64,000 nucleotides of DNA. It comes from Galerina marginata. Its lineage: Eukaryota > Basidiomycota > Agaricomycetes > Agaricales > Galerinaceae. Positions 1 to 11,960 of the stretch are shown here, one piece after another; within the stretch, counting starts at the first letter, position 1, and each line of letters opens with the position of its first letter. Position numbers and translations under genes: made by a program. The stretch covers positions 744,001-808,000 of the forward strand of contig JAECYW010000019.1 in assembly GCA_023014335.1 (NCBI GenBank), in the 5' to 3' direction. The notes below the pieces were generated by a model that worked only from the letters and a program-made list of their open reading frames with translations, made no database searches and was not told the DNA's origin.

Positions 1-396
1 CTGAGGATCCGAATTCTCATTAGTTTCGTTTGGTTATTCACAGAGTCTATTACACATTCGACGTGTGGTCCACATTTTTCTCAGTCAGAGGCCGACTCAA
101 CGCCTGGTTAGTCATTTTAAGCGCTGACATATGTGGATTCGTCGACGGTCTTAATATCTTGGTTGAATCCAGGTTCTGAGGAAGAGGATGAGGGCAGCAA
201 GGCATCCTTCGACTTTGAGGCTTCGCAGAAATGCAGGAATTATACCACCCATGTTGAAGCTGAGGTGCAGACCGATCCATGGGTTATCGATCTCGACCAG
301 GTGTTCATGACTGGAGGAGGGAAAAGACCTTCCGCCTCCGTAGTCTCTCAAGAGCCGACCAATAATTTCTATGTAGAAGCTGAGACGCAGACCTAA
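1..396 (+). CDS. Family A copy 1: intron and complete last exon (5' part lies outside the window)
   Basis: This is the second exon (173-396) of the small two-exon gene family called family A here. The window opens inside its only intron, whose acceptor AG is at 171-172; the first exon would lie to the left. The exon encodes the acidic start GSEEEDEGSK, then VEAEVQTDPW, and ends with EAETQT before a TAA at 394-396. It is closest to copy 2 at 50304-50911, with which it also shares the 3' flank, but it runs in the opposite orientation. No frameshift is visible. Function is unknown. Whether the gene is complete cannot be told from this window. Confidence 0.6.
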
Positions 397-721
397 CCAG
401 TTGTCCAATGCCGCACAGCGTCAGTCCGGTGATTGAATTCGAATTTGTGCTATAGTGGGATAGAGATCACCCGTCTGATACCTGACATGTATATACACGA
501 AGTAGTTATTATTTATACTACTGCAATGTTTCTCGAAGCTACAATCCAACTAAAACAATCACAATGGATTTAAATTCGAAATTTTGACGAGTTGAGAGAA
601 ATTTCCCTACAAAAGGAGGTTGTTTGAAACAGTTGTGTTTTCCCAGACCGGAGCGTCAACGTCTGTTTGTCCCGTCCATCACTGTGGACCTTTCAGCCTT
701 CAATTGAACCCACGCACGCTC

Positions 722-926
722 ATAAGACAATATAAGATCGAAATACAGCCTATCACGGTGATTTATTTCCGCCCTCAGCTTGCAGGGTTTCCCGACGTTT
801 GGTTTCTTGGCTCTACTCAGGGTTTTGGGTTTTTCGTGCCTTCCCTGCTTTCTAAATCGTACAAACACTTTGCTCACTCTTTCTATCGTGCAGCACGAAC
901 GCAACAGCTCAGTGACGTTTCTCAAG
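722..926 (+). pseudogene. Inverted fragment of the MADS-box gene (exons 1-2), decayed
   Basis: This stretch matches the 5' part of the MADS-box gene at 46918-49951. The equivalent of exon 1 (722-757) still encodes KIEIQPIT but its ATG is destroyed. The equivalent of exon 2 (894-926) keeps both splice sites and encodes HERNSSVTFLK, with Arg to Ser at the fifth position. The third MADS exon is absent: similarity to the parent gene stops inside its second intron, near 995, and the sequence continues as the promoter of the family B relic. I read it as a dead duplicate fragment. Confidence 0.75.
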
Positions 927-1331
927 GTACGCACTACCCCGCGAAACCTATTTTTGTGTATTGATTTTGTCTTGGGAATTTTATCTCTATTCTTACCTAT
1001 TAAGCCATATCAATGGAAACTTCGGAAGGATTGCTGTTCATAAGCACCAGGGGGTAAGCACGTAATCGATCCATCGTTTCTCCCCCTTGGAACTTGCTTT
1101 AAACGCCCAAGTTCGATTCTCTTACTCTTATTCAGAGATATTTCATTGTTCGCCGACCAGGCAGTCTCCTGAAGAACGTTTCTCGGTCCTCGTACCTTGT
1201 TCGCCCCGACTCACCTCCAAATTCAATTGATGCGCCTAGATTTCCATTCCTTCACTCAGTCGCGGGGTCCTTCATTGATTTTTAACATCAGATCAATCAA
1301 CGGAATTGAGCGTTACCCAGAGCTCCTCGCG

Positions 1332-1339
1332 TATAAAAG
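1332..1339 (+). promoter_or_regulatory. TATA-like box of the left family B relic
   Basis: A tataaaag octamer lies about 140 bp upstream of the relic reading frame. The same octamer occurs at the matching place in the intact family B copy on the minus strand (52274-52281), so it was probably part of the duplicated promoter. Confidence 0.5.
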
Positions 1340-1479
1340 CCTAGCTGGAGTATTCGTTTTTTTAGGCTTCAAAGTCCTGCGTTCACATCGTCTCTTCGAG
1401 TCTACTCACTCGCTTGTTTTAAGACGTACGTTCCATTCGACGATCATCTCCAAGTGACCTCCATTTAACGCCTCTCCAG

Positions 1480-1692
1480 GTGAAGTCCTTCAAGAAGCTC
1501 ATCGCGCTCGTCACTCTCACACTCGCCACCTCCAAGACTGCGTCAGGCGCACCTATCCCCGAACAGGCTCTCGATCCAACCGGGCAGGTTATCGATGACA
1601 CCCTCTCGGCTCCTTCCACTTCCTCACTTCTGCGCCTTCGTAGTATCACCAACATCTGGAACGGTGATGGGCGACGGAAAAAATTGCATTGA
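1480..1692 (+). pseudogene. Family B secreted-protein relic, start codon lost
   Basis: This is a second copy of the small secreted protein at 51545-52120, in inverted orientation. The predicted signal peptide is preserved (MKSFKKLIALVTLTLAT if GTG is read as Met), but the ATG has become GTG. An in-frame deletion of about 27 nt removes part of the segment after GQVID. Similarity ends near 1658, and the frame then runs into unrelated sequence and stops at 1692. A probable 5'-UTR intron acceptor (CAG) directly precedes codon 1, as in the intact copy. Without a start codon, a functional product is unlikely. Confidence 0.7.
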
Positions 1693-2616
1693 CGGACAAT
1701 TGAGAGAGCATCCCAGTCGCCATAGACTCGGAGGGGGATGCAACTCCCCAGTGCTAATGTTCATTGTAGGAGCAGCCGATGGTATTTAGCGAAGCAGATG
1801 CACTGCCTCTGAATTTCCTACCACCTCACCGAATCGTGTTACAGTTGCGCGAATTTCGCCTCCAACCAAACGTGCAAATTGTATTTCTCAACCGGGATAT
1901 CTTCCATTAACTTTTCTCAATCCAAAGTCGACGAGAGTGGGCATTCGAGACGACGGATACAATAAACAAGACTATGCAAGACACGACGAGGAAAACTGCA
2001 AGTCGCGCACCTACTTGGAACTCAGAACTCACATCACAATTTCGTAGCCTCTGGAAATTCATGATCATGATGGAGGAAATAATGATATTGCTTCTTTTGA
2101 GTTTGACCGAAAGAAAGAAAGAAAAGAGAGTCGAGACGGAAAGTCGAAACGATTAAATAAAACCCTGTAAGTATCATCATCATCAAAAAAAAGAAAAGAA
2201 AAGAACGAAAAAAAAGCGAAGACAACCGTGCAATGGACATTTAGTAAGTAAGATAGCGGTAGAGAGGATTGTAACGACGACAACAACGAAAAGATGTACC
2301 ATAGTGTAAAAGAAAGAGCTCGAGGAAAGGATGGAGAAGGGTTGAAATTAAATAAAAAATACGGTGCCGTTCATGCAGGATTAGAGTTAGAGAGAGAACT
2401 CGAAAGGGTAGTAAGTAGTAGTAGAGATGTGTTGTGAAGCAGACATAAATACAGAAAAATGGAGTCGTGGACAGCAATCGCGAATAAAATAAGACATGAT
2501 GGAGAACTGGAGAAAACCTTGATAGAGTAGATAGACGTGAGTTGAAAGTTGGTTGGTTGATTAGGCCGTGGGTGAGGGTGAGTGGAAAGAAAAAAAGGTA
2601 AGGCAACTTTCTTCCT
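1693..2616. other. Intergenic stretch downstream of STE12
   Basis: I see no gene here. The part from about 2040 to 2600 is rich in A and G, with short gaaagaaa runs and AT-rich segments. It probably holds the STE12 3' UTR and polyadenylation region. Similarity to the duplicated block at 50-54 kb is lost by about 1660. Confidence 0.5.
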
Positions 2617-5600
2617 TCACAGCGTCGCATGCGGCTGCTGCACATAATAACCATCGAACTGCTGTTGACTCGCACCGTACTGCCCTGGCATCGTCGCCGC
2701 ATGCATCTGGTGCTGTCCTCCTTGGTGCTGCTGCCCCATGAACCCCGGCGACCCCCCATGCGGATGCGAGTGCTGCCCATACTGCAGCGGCAGATCCATA
2801 TTAAACGCCCCCGGCGACTCGGTCTGCTGGAACGACGCAGGCGAGCCCGTGCGGAACAGCGCGTCGCCCAACACCGTACCCGCAGCCGCACCACCACCAC
2901 CACCACCCGCCGCACCACCACCAGCACCACCGCCTCCACCCGCCGCACCCGCACCACTACCACCACCCCCACCCGCACCTGACACCGCAGCGCCGTCCCC
3001 GTTCATGTTCATCATCACCCGCATCTGCTCATGCAGCACCCCCGCCCCACCATAGCTCGACCCGCGCGACTCGGACCGCAGTATCTGCGCCTGTCCATGC
3101 CCATGCCCATGCCCATGCGAGTGGGCCAGCAGCCCCGCATGCTGCGCGTACTCCCCACCCAGCGGGACAGGGTGCACGAGCGGGCTGTTGTGCGTAGAGT
3201 TGGCGCGCGAGTTGGAGGTGCTGTACGCGTAGGGGTGGTAGCCTCTTGATGCAGCCATCATGCCCACGCCGGAGCTGAGCGACGACGGCGACCCGCCTGC
3301 TGCCCCACCTGCACCTGCGCCTGCTCCGCCTGTTCCGCCGGCGCCGAATTCCACATTGCTATTCGCCGTCATCGGTCGTCGGATAGACTCGCCGCGCACA
3401 AGAGAGGGCGTCATGCTTCTATGCCTCCTCATCGGGCCGACGCCTCCCTGTCCCTGTCCTTGTCCCTGTCCCTGTCCTGCTGCACCACCAGCACTGTCCA
3501 TCAACCCAGGCGGGAACAGCGTATGATCAAACGACAGCTTATGCGACGGCGCAGACACACTCGCAGCCGAGTACTCGTCCCCATAATTCGAAGACGACGC
3601 TGACGAAGACGACGAGTGCGAGTGCAGGCTGCGCAGGTACCCCGCAGGCGAGCCGGTGAGGGAGGCGCGGTTGGGGTTGGCACGCATGATCCCAGGAGGC
3701 GGGGACGGCGCGCTGATGCTGCTGAAAGCGGGACTGGGCTGTGGCCGATTGATCCACTGCGCATCTCCAAAATCGCCCGAATTCGTAGACGCGGAGAAGA
3801 GCATGCCGCTCGTCGTAGCCGACGACGGGACGCTCGAGAAATAGGCGTCTTGCTGGAGCTGATGCTGGAGCTGCTGGTGTTGTTGCTGCTGCTGCTGCTG
3901 CTGCTGGTGTAGCTGGTGCTGATTCGTATAAACAATCGACGAATCCATACTCGTCCTCATCAACAACCCCTCCTCGTCCCCTTGGACATCCTGCACGCCC
4001 CCCTGCACCTCCACCTCGCAGAGCGACATGTGGTTCGGGTCCATCCCTATCCCGCCAAAGCCCGCGCCGGCGCCGGCGCCGTCCCCGAGCATGCCATACG
4101 CAGACATGTCCATCCCGTCAAGCGAGATGCCAGGCGAGGAATCGTACATCATCAGCCCGCCTCCCAGCCCGCCACCACCCCCGACAGACCCGAACCCCAT
4201 CATCATCCCGTCGTCCTCCCCGTCCGTCACGCTCCCCGCCCTAGGACTCCCCCCGCTCGCGCTCCCTTCCCCGGCACTCTCCTCCTCGCTGTCCATCCAC
4301 CCATTCGCCTCGCCCACACCCCCCACCCCGCCCGCGCCCCCGACAGAGCCAGGCGCAGCGTGCCCCGTCCTCTCATGCGTCCTGAGATGTTGCGTGAGGT
4401 TATCGCTCCTCGAGAATTTCTTGTTACACCTCGGACACGTAAACGGCCTTTCCATAGTATGCGTCCGCAAATGCCGCTTGAGGTGCTCCATCCTCTTAAA
4501 CAGCCTCCCGCATGAATAGAGAGGACACACGAACGCGCGGACCTTGCCGTCCGCTGAGACGGCCTCGTACTGCGACATGCCCGTCAGCATCTGCTGGCCG
4601 TGCGGTTGCTGCTGTGGTTGCTGCTGCTGCTGCCCGCCCTCCCGACTATCTGCGAATGAGGTCGTCCCATACCCAGCCGACATCGGAGGAGAAGGCCTTG
4701 CTTGCCCCGGATCCCGATTCGTCTCGTCAATACTCCTTCCCCTCATATGCCCTCCCGCGCCCGTGCCCATCCTCCCCCCTCCTCCTGCCCCTCCCCCTCC
4801 TCCACCCGAAGCCTCCCCAGCATGATAATAAACCACCTCGCCCACAATCGGCTGGCCCTTCACCTTCCTCACCGACCCGTCCCCCGGCAAAAGCTGCCCC
4901 TTCGCCTGGAGCAAAAACATATCCGCCGCGCTCACGCTCATCTCCTGCGCCTCCGCAGCAGCAGCAGCAGCAGCAGCCGAACCAGGGCCGAACTCCTCCA
5001 TCATGCTCGCATGCGCAGGGAGCGGGATGGGTATCGGGAGTGGGAGTGGGAGCGCCCCACTCACCCCCCGTCCCCCCCTCTCCCTGTCCCGGCTCACGCT
5101 CAGGCTCACAGAGAACCGTTCACCCCCGGACACCGAAGCCCCGAGGCTCCGCCCGCGCTCGTACTCGTCTGGGAAGTCCTCCCCGCTCCCTTTCCTCAAC
5201 CCGCTGCTCCCGGCTTTAACCCCTTTCTTCCGGCGCTGCTTGTAGGTAGGGCTGCCTTCGAACAGGGAGAGCAGCTTGAAGTGGTTGTGCGCGCCTGAGG
5301 TGGCGGGGCGTTTGGCCGCTTGACCCATCCCGTCCCCTCCTGCTCCTGATGCAGCGTCCTCGCCAGTCGTGCCAGAAGCAGAGGCGGAAGAAACACCATC
5401 CTCCCCCTCAGCCTCACTATCATCCAACATCGTCCCATCCCCCAGCTCTCCGCCTCCGCTCTCCCCCTCCGACGCGCTCAAACCCCCACCCCCACTCTCA
5501 CTCTCACTCTCCCCCCCATCCCCTCCCCTCCCACCCACACCAGCACCAGCACCCGCCCCCTGAGCTTTACTAAACTGCTCATACAAGCTCCGCTTCGGGT

Positions 5601-7483
5601 CATACGTGAAGGAAAGCGCGGGCTCCCCCGTGATCTGCGTCGTAGGCTCTAGCGACATTTTTTCGCGCTTGAGGTCGCGCTCGAGGGCGTCTAGGAAGAG
5701 GCGGTCGTGGGGGACTGAGAACCTAGGGGAGGGGTGAGTTTTTTTTGGATTGAGATGGATGGGATGGGGGAGGACGGACCAGTAGAATACTTTTTGCTTC
5801 TTCTGCGTGCGGATGCACTGGTATTTGAACAGCAGGTCGAGGAAGGGACTCTGTGGGATGACGATGTCATGTTAGTATCAATACGAGTTGGCGATACGGT
5901 TCAGATGAGATGGAGGTAAGGAACAGGAGAATGAGAAATGAGAAATGAGAAACGTAATCGGGTGAGAATCCCGCTTTTCGCTGGCGCAGAACAGGGTCCT
6001 CCCAGGAGGAGGAGGGGACGGGGGACGGGGGCCACGTTTTTAGTGTGCCTGCCTGCGTGCCTGCGCCGTGCGGGGTGGTTTTTATTTATTTAAAAGAACG
6101 ACAGGAAAGAAGGGGCAGGAAGCAAACCCCCTTCCCTCCTTGATGGAAAAACCACAAAAAGAAAGCAAAAAAAAGACAAAGCTCTCACCTTTGGCTCTTC
6201 AAGACACGCATCCACCCCAGGCTTGAGATTCCGCAGATCACTAAACACGCCTTCCTCGAATTTCTTCATATTTCGTACTGGTCTTCCGAAAGCCTACAAA
6301 ACAAAACAAAAAAATCGTTATCAGCCACTTCAACTTCGTCAAGCAAAACAAAGCAATGCAAAATCAAAGCAATGCAAAAATCAAAACCCACCTCGAACCT
6401 AAACACCAACGCCCTCACAATATCCGTCCCCGTAATATGATACAGCCCGTTCCACAGCACGCAGGTTACAAACTCCTGGTTCGGGAGGAGGAAGCGGTTG
6501 AGCGCGGGGTGCGGCGGGGCGTGGTGATAAGAGGGCTCGAGAGCTCCGAGGCTGGTTGGGAAGCCAGGTGCAGTCGGGAAGCCACCGGAAGCGGCTCCGG
6601 ACCCGTAGGCTGTCGTGCCTGATGCGAAGGGGGATGAAAAGTCGTTGGGAGCTGAGGAGGAGGAGCCTGAAGTCGAGGAAGAGGCGGAGGTGGTGGAGGA
6701 AGGAGCGGAGGAGGAGGAGGCGGGTGCGGGTGCTTGGGGTGCTGCGTTGGCAGCTGCCGAGTCCCATCGCGAGGGCGCGGTGGCGAGGAAGAACTTGAGC
6801 CTGTCGAGGTGGGCGAGGCGTTCTTGCTCGATGGGCTTGAGCGGGCGCGATAGGCCTGCGGTGGTGGCGGGGTCGTATTCGCTTTGCTGTTGTGGCTGCT
6901 GCTGCATGTCGCTCATGTTCATGCTCAGACCCATGCTCATACCCATGCCTATACCCATATCGCTCTCTGCGCCTCCTCCCCCGTTGCTGTCCCCGCTGTT
7001 CTCAGCGACACCAGAATCCGAAGCAAACGCAGACGAGTTCTGAGATAAGGACGAGGACGAGCCCAGGCCGCGGTGGAACAGCTGATGGTGGTGCGCATTG
7101 CTCGGTCTCGCGGTGCGTTCGTTGGGGTCCTGCTCAGCTGCTGCCGCCGGGGTGGAGGTGCTCACCTGCAGAGACGGCGCGGAGTAGGCGGAGTACGAGG
7201 AGCTCCGGCTCTGCATGTGCTGCTGCTGCTGATGCTGCTGATGGGCATGGGAGCGGCGCTGCTGGGCGGGGATGTACGGGTTCACGGGTGCGCCTGCTGG
7301 GATGGGATACGTCTGGGCATGTGTAGGCAGCTGGTGGGGCTGGTGGTTCGCTGGGTAGAAGGCGTCGAGCTCTGCGGGGAATGTGCGTGGGGACGAGTGG
7401 GTGGAGGACGGGGTGGAGTCGATGTAGTGTCCGAAGGAGCGGGGCTGCTGGGTTTCATGCTGCATCGTGGTGAATGCAGACAT
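2617..7483 (-). CDS. STE12: STE12-type transcription factor (STE homeodomain-like plus two C2H2 zinc fingers)
   Basis: This is a sequence-specific transcription factor, expected to be nuclear. Four exons (7483-6392, 6293-6189, 5850-5780, 5722-2617) give 1457 residues with consistent phases. The STE DNA-binding domain starts at about residue 226 with [13 protein letters not shown], is interrupted by about 85 low-complexity residues, resumes with [20 protein letters not shown] (about 328) and continues to about 445, rebuilt across three introns. Two C2H2 fingers lie at about 819-878 (CPLYSC...HLKRHLRTH and CPRC...HLRTH), the arrangement of filamentous-fungal Ste12 and not of yeast Ste12. The rest is Gly/Ser/Gln-rich and probably disordered, with a polyglutamine tract near 3880-3910. 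In other fungi this factor sits at the end of the pheromone/filamentation MAPK cascade. A MEK of that cascade type is 8 kb away on the same strand. Confidence 0.95.
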
Positions 7484-10400
7484 GAGTTCGTCAATGGAAT
7501 GGTCGCCGATGAGACTCGATGGGGCGTGTCTCGTGCAGAGCTGGCGAGTGATGTGTGATATCTAGAAGAAGATGGTCAGTGCACTCCACCCAGCAATCAC
7601 TCAAGACACTGCTCACCTGCGTCTATGAAGAAGAGGGACAGACGATTTTTCGTGAGGTGGAATCGTAAAAGAGCAGAGGATATTAGAGGCGGTGGTAGCA
7701 GTTGTGACTGTCCCCCTTCCTTCAAATGTCGGGTTCGTGGCCCGCTGTTATCCGGGGTTACCGTTACCATCCTGAATCCCGTGCCTGCCGCAGCAAGATC
7801 TCAATCAAATCGGAATCGTCCCCTCCGTGCGTACCGCCGTATGAAATGCAGCCCATCGATCGCTTCCGGGCGGGTCCTTTTCTTTTCTGGACACTAGGCG
7901 GGGGCTTTGCACCACCTATTCCCTCCCCTCCCCGCCGGCGGTCGCGAAAACGCTTATTTACCCTATTGTCCTGAACGGTGTTAATTGCCGGCAAATTCAT
8001 TCATCCTCGTCGACCCTATCTGACCATGAATGATGACAGCGTTCGCGGCTCTCCACCCGTCTGACAACGTCAGTTCGTATCTATCTGTGTTGGTAGCCCA
8101 GGGGCGCGAGTGACGAGGCGCCGAGGCGCTTAAGCTGAATTCCCCGCACACTCGTGTCAGCCTGAATACGATATCGATTACGAGGACAATTATCCCTTTG
8201 AGAGTCTGAGTCAATGCACCTCCCCCGCCAGAGCACACCTGGACTGTTAAGGATAATAAGCGCACAGCCTGAGCATCCCATCACAATGATGCGCATGCGT
8301 CCTCTGCATTCAATTTCATTTCCTAATCCCCAATTTATAACATAAACGCGCAGGCGATGAGAGAGCCGAAACCGTGTCCCGTATCCCATGCCACCGCGCC
8401 TCGTCGTCACCTACTCGTAAATAGAGTCACACACAACACAGAACGCGATGCCCATCGCCCAAGGCAGGTCGGACCGCACTAGGTCGCCCGAGTCCCGACT
8501 CACTCCCACCCGACGTCCTGTTCTCCCACAGACCCTTACACACCGTGGTGCTCTACATACCGGCGGTATGACTCACAGCTGGTCTTAAGCTTTGAAATGT
8601 GGATGTAAAGAATGGTAATTGAAGTTTTGGTAAATCGAAATGATCAAATAAAAAACACCCTACATTCCTCGCGATGACCTGGCCCACACTCGCCCAAGGC
8701 CAAAACGGGAGATGAGCCAGGATCACCCGGCACGCCGGGATCACGATCAGCTCTCCCGTGGGCCGCTGGACCCTGCAGGTCTTTGGGATTCAATACATAG
8801 AGTCAGACTACAAATAGACTAGAGATCCCGATCCCTGATCCTGATCCTGATTCCATCCTGATCCCCATCCTGATCCCTATTCCTATTCCTATCCTTGATC
8901 CCTATTCATGATGCCATCCTGGTCCATTCCTGGTCCATACCAAGACCTGGCCTTACCACCGGCACTGCCATTTCCTCCAAATACTAAACCCAAAGCCAAA
9001 GCCAAATACCAAATACACACAAAATATCAAAATCTAAAGCAAAATTTAAAGCCAATCGAACTGATCCAGGAGGCTGTACACTCTTGACATCCTTCATCCT
9101 TCATCCATCGACAGCCATTGACATTGACTGAAGTCTGACGTCGACCTTTGAGTATCATCGGGCTCTGTACTACGGACGGATGATGAATTCCATGGCCCGG
9201 GGCGATCATTCAAGTTTTTTTCATTCTCCTTTTCGCATCCTCGTCCCCGTCCTGCCGTTTGATCGCTTCAGGCTTTGACTCGACTTGGGCTTTACAAATT
9301 ACAACTACACACTGGCAGGCGAACGGACGTCGGAAGGCGCTACGCCATTGACAGGCTCACGCGATATCGATATCGAATGCGGTGCAGTGCAGCCTTTGAC
9401 GTCAAGTTTCTTAACGGTTTCCTCCCCCCTCTGCCGTCGAAAGGGATGTTGTCATGCTTTTAATTGCCTGGACTTTGACCCTCCCTTAGACTCTTTCTCA
9501 GACTCGCCGCGCCTGGTCACTGGCAGAACCTCGAACCTCGACGAGCCTCAGCCCCAGCCCCAGCCCCAGCCCAAAGAGAACCCAGCTCCTCAAGCGTTCT
9601 CAACACCAGTATCCCCATTCTGCGAGTGGTTTATAGCTACATACGGAGCCTAAGCACGGAGAGTGCCACAACCGACGGATACGGGCACTGGGCAGACCCA
9701 CAAACAGCAAACCCCCGACGGTATGATAAAATACTACGATCGAAAAAAAGGGCTCCGAGCCGACAATGTTGATGCTGATGCTCATAGTAAGAGTATGTAT
9801 CCCCACACTTTGCTCGTAACTTATGGAGGAGGAATCCGTCGCGCTTTACATAACCCTGTCATGCCATGCCATTGCCAGTCTAGGCTACGTCGACGGCTAC
9901 TATGCAACTAATCAGTGGTTTTTCTCGGCTCGGACTCGCACTCAAAGTTAAACCGACACCCCCAACTAGGCTTGAATTTGAACTCGCGTCCTCCCCCAAA
10001 TTTAAAGAAATCTACTTCCACACAAAAACACCGTCGCTACGCGTGAATCGTGAACCTGGAGACAGGTGTACAACCAAGTACTCGAGTACATCTGGAAGGA
10101 GCCGGTGATCATGAAGACCTCCAACCCTGTCAAGCTTAAAACCCAAACATCCAGACACTCGAATGTTATACAGCACCCAACAACAACAACGCAGCACCAC
10201 CGCAATCATCAAGATTAATCCCTCCCAGTCCGTACTCTATAGGTACTTACTTACTACGCACGTCTCGTCTCGTCTGGCAGGCTTATGATCACTGGAAAGC
10301 TCCAAGATCCCCGGTCCTCCGAAAGCTCGAAAGACTATGTAGAGATCCCACTCAGGCTCAGGCTCAGGCTCGAGCTCGAGCTTCTACATATAGTTACCCA

Positions 10401-10949
10401 GCCCCGGTCAATTTTAGTCGCTAGCCCTACACCCGCCCATCTCGCCATCTCGCCTACAAAGCAAGCAGAAAGCAGCAAGAGCACTGACAGGCGTCGGTCG
10501 GTCTGTCATTCCTTGATTTACTTCACCTCTCAGTCGTATGTACTCTATTCCTGACAGCAAAAAAACCCCGAGTTTCTCGACGCTAAAATTACAACACGTA
10601 AAGACTTCAAGTTGTTGTGAGACATTCGCGTCTCTCAAGTTACTCTGCGCTCGTATGTATTTTGCTCATACTCATACTCGAGTACTTAGGCGGGGCACCA
10701 AGGCATTGGCGACGAGATCTGCAAGGATCTGCACCATCGAAGTTCAAACAGAAAACGTGGTGTCGGACGCGGACGCGGTTGCACTTAAATACTTACATAC
10801 TCGGGACTGGGGCTCAGAGTTCGATCCAGACAGACCTTAGGCGAGTCGAATTCGGATTCAAACTCTCACATCGCCCGCTTCTTGTCGTCTTCCGCCTTCC
10901 GTCGTCTGTTGCCGACGCGTCTGCCACTGGCATTACAATGGCATGCCCA
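7484..10949. other. Gene-poor region upstream of STE12
   Basis: I find no convincing gene. The first ~1 kb presumably holds the STE12 promoter. Further left to right are a degenerate GATCCT-type simple repeat (about 8826-8900), AAAGCC-like runs near 8985-9055, a short CAGCCC tandem run (about 9550-9575) and a CAGGCT/GAGCTC run near 10350-10382. Reading frames here are short, overlap on both strands and lack family signatures. Confidence 0.5.
8826..8900. repeat. Degenerate GATCCT/CCTATT simple repeat
   Basis: Six- to eight-base units of the form gatcctgatcctgatcctga and cctattcctattcctat follow one another with point changes. It lies in non-coding DNA between STE12 and the inverted-repeat element. 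Confidence 0.6.
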
Positions 10950-11469
10950 CACGGCGGACAATCAACTGTTAAATCGTGCCGTTGCTCGTCCTGTTAAGTC
11001 ATGCATAAACTAATGGAAGGTTTATTGTCAAGTGCTAGCCGGTCACGGCGGCATGTGTCACGTTCTACCCAATTCCCCCATTCTTTGCTTCCTATACAGA
11101 CTTTCTAGATTATATTTACTTAATCTGAGCCTGCACAAGCATATACAGGCAGTTTTAGTCTAAGAAACAATCTACATGAGCCCGAAATTCTTAGTAGGAG
11201 TCCGTTTGGACCGGCTCCTTGACTTGCTCTACACCATAGAGGTTTTGTAGGTTAGAACTCTGTTGTTAATGCAAATATCAATCTGAGACACCTATTTGTA
11301 TACAGTTAATCTACTGCTTAATTTTTGGCACCTGTTTAATCAAGCAAAGTTCTGTATTTTGTAAAATATAGCCAGTGTGACGCTAAATGTTGTGACCGGC
11401 AGAGGTTAACTTCTGCATGACTTAACAGGACGACTTCCGAAAGGAATTGACAGTTGATTGTCCGCCGTG
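10950..11469. mobile_element. Candidate non-autonomous inverted-repeat element (~520 bp)
   Basis: The left end (10950-11004) and the right end (11414-11469) are imperfect inverted repeats of about 55 bp. Both begin cacggcggacaatcaactgt when read inward, and they share gtcctgttaagtcatgca further in. The ~410-bp centre encodes nothing recognisable. The three bases outside each end read cca, which could be a target-site duplication but is too short to prove it. This is the layout of a MITE-like element; the superfamily is not identified. Confidence 0.55.
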
Positions 11470-11635
11470 CCAGGTGCACCTTGCTTCATGTTTTTTTTTG
11501 CCGAGAAAGGGGGAAGTTTGAGCTTCAAGGTTATGTATGGTGCAGAAATACTTCGACTCGGACTCGCTTACGGTACGACATTGACAACTTGAAGATGGGG
11601 TGATCGGTCAATTTGTGCAGGTGAAGATTTGAGCG

Positions 11636-11960
11636 CGCGCCGCCGCCGTACGATTATAAAAAGTTCAAGTATATCAGCTCGTGCCTCGAGGAGGTCAGTT
11701 ATTTGTGTAATCACTTCTGGGTCGTAAGAACTGATCCATCAAAAAGTGTTCTTGTTCAGTCCAAGGTCATATAATTAAAGCTGAAGCAGTGAAGATTGTC
11801 AATAACCCGCGGCGCCGCTGAACGATTATAAAAAAAGTTGAAGCATATCAGCTCGAGCGTCGAGGAGGTCAGTTATTTGTGTTATCACTTCTGTGGCAGT
11901 AAGAACTGATATCAAAGAGTGTTCTTACTAAGTCAAAGGCCATATAATTAAAGCTCAAGC
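11636..11960. repeat. Tandem direct repeat, two ~150-bp units, non-coding
   Basis: Unit 1 (about 11636-11787) and unit 2 (about 11811-11960) are clearly similar along their length, offset by about 173 bp. Each contains, in order, cgattataaaaa, atatcagctcg, cgaggaggtcagttatttgtg, taagaactgat, gtgttctt and catataattaaagct. Both units carry a TATA-like attataaaaa. No reading frame is conserved between them, so constraint, if any, is not coding. Confidence 0.7.

Noticed and set aside
620..964. Plus-strand 114-codon frame as a separate gene
   Set aside because: It reads straight through the duplicated MADS 5' region including its introns; the same frame appears at each copy because the DNA was duplicated, not because it is coding.
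1112..1125. gttcgattct as a tRNA T-arm
   Set aside because: No matching acceptor stem, D-arm or anticodon arm could be placed around it. I found no convincing tRNA or rRNA gene in the window by eye.
1..1660. Left and right duplicated blocks as LTRs of one large retrotransposon
   Set aside because: They are inverted, not direct, contain pieces of host genes, and the DNA between them is a set of unrelated, intron-rich genes.
3916..4519. Long plus-strand frames of up to 199 codons inside STE12
   Set aside because: They are antisense shadows of the GC-rich, low-complexity STE12 exon and consist of Pro/Arg/His-rich text with no motif; the minus-strand frame carries the zinc fingers.
8826..8900. 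Repeated GATCCT units as a CRISPR-like array
   Set aside because: Units are too short and contiguous, without spacers, and the genome is eukaryotic.
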